The notes under the pieces: model-generated
What the model saw: the letters and a program-made list of their open reading frames with translations, nothing else
The model's database searches: none
Told to the model about the DNA's origin: nothing
In this document: positions 61,220-64,000 of the stretch, piece by piece
Layout of the letters: every line of letters starts with the position of its first letter
Numbering within the stretch: the stretch's first letter is position 1
Translations under genes and position numbers: made by a program
NCBI GenBank assembly: GCA_037044905.1
Contig: JBAOKB010000024.1
Span: 682,001 to 746,000, forward strand
Direction: 5' to 3'
Length of the DNA stretch: 64,000 bases
DNA from: Hortaea werneckii
Taxonomy: Eukaryota; Ascomycota; Dothideomycetes; Mycosphaerellales; Teratosphaeriaceae

Positions 61220-64000
61220 ATGGCGTCCATTTCCAGGTCCCCAGCACATAACAAGATCGCATCCGCTGACTTGCTCAAGGCTGCCATGAATAAGCTACTG
61301 AACAGAAAGAAGTCCCCTGAGGACATTCTTACCACAAACGGCGATGCCCATGGAGCGCAATCGAGTTCCGGGCCCACCTCGCCGATCCTGAAAAAGAGCG
61401 CCACAAGCAGATGGAAAAAGCAGAGGAAGCAGCCTGAACCTAAGCCTGAGCCCGAAGTGAACATCGGGGCCGCTCTCCCTTCTACCGATGACTTTCGAAC
61501 CAGTCTCCTCATGCCCAACCTTTCAGCGCGTTTTAGCATGCTGCGGGACCAGGATCCAGATTCTCTGATTGGGAAGGCAAGCGATGACAGCGTCCTTCAA
61601 CCGAGGCGCCGATCGCGTATGAACGAGCTGGGATTTGGTTCGGGTCCGAGTGGGCTGAACGACATCGCTGAAGTGCAGTCTATCAACAGTTCGATCCGGC
61701 CGCCATTTGCATACGAGAAGCACCATTCGTTTGCATCGGAGGACGGCTACGGAAGCGAGAGCGACTCTGTACACAACGGTAGTATTATGAGCAGATCACG
61801 ACCGGGCGAAGGCAATATCATGTTTGGCGGTCGTCAGAAGGTGTTCAAGATACCCACAAGTGGCGCCTCCTCGACAAAGCCTGGAAGAGCGGTGTATGAG
61901 GACGACATTGGCATGTCCGCCTTCCAACGGTACCGCAAAGAAAGGGGCACCCAGGACGGCAATGATTTTGACCAAGAGGATCCCGAGTTTGACTTTGGGC
62001 TTGACCAAACGAACAACCCTGAACAGGACGATGGGAACGACGCGCGGACGCCTAACGATTCTGCGAAGGATCTGTCGCATTCGCCGTCGTTGTCATCTTA
62101 CGACAAGAAGCGTTCGACTTCTTCCACGGCACGATCTGAGGCAAGGTCATCAACTGCGGCGACATCCGTCGCATCGCAACCAGTAGCCGCTACACCATCG
62201 CCCTTGGCTATCTCGTCCCAGGCACCGACTGCTACTACGCCTTCTGTGCCGAATGTTAAGCGATCTGACACCAAGACTCGACGTCTTTACGAACAGGGCC
62301 TAGATCAGCATATGCAGGAGCAACAGACTTCGGCGATGTCAAGGCTGAACTCGATACAGCGTCAGCGCTCCTTGCAACAAGGCGGGAAACAATCTCCTCC
62401 AGTCCTGCAAACCGCTAAGAGCGCAAGCAATCTACAGGAGAAGAACTCCCAGCCAGTCTTCGCCCTCAGAGCACAGAGCCCTCCTCCGACCCGGGGATTG
62501 ACGCCCTTAGTCACCTTTGGCTCCTTGAGCAAGGCGAGTTCCAACAATCCAAGCCCTGCGGCCAGCGTCCCACATTCACCCGTCAGCCCACAAGAATTCG
62601 ATTCGACGCCGCTGACCCAGGCTTTGGAGCCTGGCGATCGAGGCAAGGCGACTGCATTGGGCGCATTCAACAAGCCCGCCCAGCAATTTGACGAAAAGCA
62701 GTATCTGGAGCGCCAGCAACAACTGCAACGGTCACAATCCCGGGGTGCGATACGGAAAGATGCTTTCCAGCAGCGCATTGGTAGGTTTGAGAAAATGGAG
62801 CGTGATCGAGACGCTTCGGAAGGAGCAGAGCGATCACGGTCTTCCTCAGCGCCAAGAGGTGTGCCTAGGAGAGGAGATTCTTTGCGGAAGAAGCCAGAGT
62901 CTAGCAAGGCATACAATGTCTTCCACCAGGCCGCAAGCCAGCTGCCACCCATAGCCCAATCCGCCGATCCTGACTCGGAATCTGAGCAGCCGAAGCAAGA
63001 TGATGCCGGTGGAGCGCAGCAGTACGATACGCACCGCACATTCTTTGGGAACATCAGTGCGAGCGAGAGTGAGGACGAGGAAGACGACCAGTCCATCCGG
63101 TCAGACAATCGATCACAAACAGATCACGCCTATGGGCCCCCGCCTGGCAGATGGCAGCCTACGCCGCTCCCCTCAGTCTCCGAACACCCGGCCACGAGAG
63201 ACCGTGACTCTAAGCCAAGCCTGGCAGAGGACGAAGATGCGGAAATGGCGCCTCAGCCTTTACGTCCGACCCCGTCTTCGCAGTCATTGAGGAATGATGC
63301 TCAAGCGGAAAGCCCGAGGCCTGATTCTCAAGCTGAAAACATCAGGGTTGAAACTCCAGCTGAAGGCATGAGAGCTGATTCTCAAGCTGGAAACCCTATC
63401 GAGGTTGCAGCTCTCGACTCTCCGACACTCGGACCAAGTGCCACTGAAGGTCTTAGCGGCATGGTACATCATCTGAGGCAGAAGAGCAACCAATCTTCGC
63501 TGTATCCAAACGACAACGGAGACGACATACCTGAACTACCGGGCATGCCGCCTAGCGCGAGGAACACATATCTCGGCACGCATAACAATACCGATTCTCG
63601 GACAGAGTCAGGAATCGAATCATTCAACGCCTCGAACCCATGGGACTTGGATGAAATTGACAACGCCTACAACCTTGCCGAGGCAGACCGCAGCCCTACT
63701 AGCCCCGTCGAAGTGAATGCGTTTTCGCAGAATCTCAACCCTCATGCGAGTACGTACTCGAACACTATCAATGTTCGTGAGTCGGCAGGCTCTCAATACC
63801 CAGCAAGCGTGAACGCTCCAACGTGGCAGACTGAACTGTCGAAGCACCATACGCGTGATGCTAGTACTGCGACCCAACAGGAACGAGATGCGTTTGCCAA
63901 CGAGCTTGCAGCGCGTCGTGCTGCGATCCAAGAGAGCATGAGAAGCTATGCTGAGCAGGACACGAGCAGTAGAAACGTGAGTCCCGCTCCAAGCGCAGGC
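61220..64000 (+). CDS. Large disordered protein, runs off the window edge
   Basis: An open frame begins at ATG 61220 (MASISRSPAHNKIASAD) and stays open to the last base, giving at least 927 residues. Nearly all of it is Ser/Pro/Gln/Asp-rich. Recognisable pieces are KAAMNKLLNRKKSPE near the start, a repetitive Gln stretch (QQQTS, QQQLQRSQ), GRFEKMERDRDASEGAERSR, FNASNPWDLDEIDNAYNLAE and an Ala/Arg-rich end (ANELAARRAAIQESMRSYAE). No enzyme domain is seen. A 27-nt tandem repeat lies at 63296-63403. The in-frame upstream sequence has a TGA about 15 codons before the ATG, supporting this start, although a spliced 5' exon cannot be excluded. The family is not recognised. It could be a large scaffold or regulator; the true C-terminus is outside the window. 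Confidence 0.75.
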   Translation, partial: MASISRSPAHNKIASADLLKAAMNKLLNRKKSPEDILTTNGDAHGAQSSSGPTSPILKKSATSRWKKQRKQPEPKPEPEVNIGAALPSTDDFRTSLLMPNLSARFSMLRDQDPDSLIGKASDDSVLQPRRRSRMNELGFGSGPSGLNDIAEVQSINSSIRPPFAYEKHHSFASEDGYGSESDSVHNGSIMSRSRPGEGNIMFGGRQKVFKIPTSGASSTKPGRAVYEDDIGMSAFQRYRKERGTQDGNDFDQEDPEFDFGLDQTNNPEQDDGNDARTPNDSAKDLSHSPSLSSYDKKRSTSSTARSEARSSTAATSVASQPVAATPSPLAISSQAPTATTPSVPNVKRSDTKTRRLYEQGLDQHMQEQQTSAMSRLNSIQRQRSLQQGGKQSPPVLQTAKSASNLQEKNSQPVFALRAQSPPPTRGLTPLVTFGSLSKASSNNPSPAASVPHSPVSPQEFDSTPLTQALEPGDRGKATALGAFNKPAQQFDEKQYLERQQQLQRSQSRGAIRKDAFQQRIGRFEKMERDRDASEGAERSRSSSAPRGVPRRGDSLRKKPESSKAYNVFHQAASQLPPIAQSADPDSESEQPKQDDAGGAQQYDTHRTFFGNISASESEDEEDDQSIRSDNRSQTDHAYGPPPGRWQPTPLPSVSEHPATRDRDSKPSLAEDEDAEMAPQPLRPTPSSQSLRNDAQAESPRPDSQAENIRVETPAEGMRADSQAGNPIEVAALDSPTLGPSATEGLSGMVHHLRQKSNQSSLYPNDNGDDIPELPGMPPSARNTYLGTHNNTDSRTESGIESFNASNPWDLDEIDNAYNLAEADRSPTSPVEVNAFSQNLNPHASTYSNTINVRESAGSQYPASVNAPTWQTELSKHHTRDASTATQQERDAFANELAARRAAIQESMRSYAEQDTSSRNVSPAPSAG
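63296..63403 (+). repeat. 27-nt coding tandem repeat
   Basis: Four nine-residue units (DAQAESPRP, DSQAENIRV, ETPAEGMRA and DSQAGNPIE) follow each other in the large disordered protein. Confidence 0.7.

Overview
The window is nuclear DNA of a filamentous ascomycete (Pezizomycotina; Dothideomycetes is my guess, not proven). The evidence is short introns (about 49-72 nt in most genes) with GTAAGT-type donors, CTAAC/CTGAC branch sites and CAG acceptors; fungus-specific families (Nst1, CFEM, Zn2Cys6, mitochondrial Etr1, Rho2); AT-poor exons; and 0.3-1.8 kb non-coding gaps. I see no ribosomal RNA, tRNA, CRISPR or intact transposon.

Layout. 1-7.3 kb: a small secreted double-psi beta-barrel (expansin/EG45-like) protein, a disrupted acidic protein of unknown function and the GTPase Rho2. 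7.3-16 kb: Nst1, a small unknown protein and Etr1 (mitochondrial fatty acid synthesis). 16-25 kb: a GPI-type CFEM wall protein, a Baeyer-Villiger monooxygenase and a conserved acidic/basic coiled-coil protein with a helix-turn-helix-like segment. 26-32 kb: two unknown membrane proteins, the signal peptidase subunit Sec11 and a NADAR-domain enzyme. 32-39 kb: a Cdc15/Imp2/Hof1-type F-BAR+SH3 cytokinesis protein and an RBR ubiquitin ligase. 39-50 kb: a short-chain dehydrogenase, rhamnogalacturonan acetylesterase (CE12), a Zn2Cys6 regulator, a KEN-box coiled-coil protein, a FAD monooxygenase and a two-domain GFA (CENP-V-type) protein. 50-54 kb: a Trf4/Cid14-type poly(A) polymerase. 53.6-61.2 kb: a gene-poor stretch with one small gene and a decayed minisatellite. 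61.2 kb to the edge: a large disordered protein that runs off the window.

Most genes look unrelated in function. Several neighbours concern the cell surface, polarity and division (Rho2, CFEM protein, F-BAR protein). The 39.7-50 kb interval mixes oxidoreductases, a pectin-side-chain esterase, a transcription factor and a GFA protein. It could be a loose catabolic or accessory neighbourhood, but a probable cell-cycle gene sits inside it, so I do not call it a cluster.

The strongest unexpected signal is a series of single-base reading-frame breaks in otherwise well conserved genes, including the normally essential SEC11. Most are one base short, several in short homopolymers, and each is pinned by protein continuity and by CDS length. 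They are most simply assembly errors, but the gene at 2.6-4.7 kb carries about four and could be decaying. A second signal is a pair of diverged copies of the same relic repeat at 15.5 and 39.3 kb, with differences that look like RIP.
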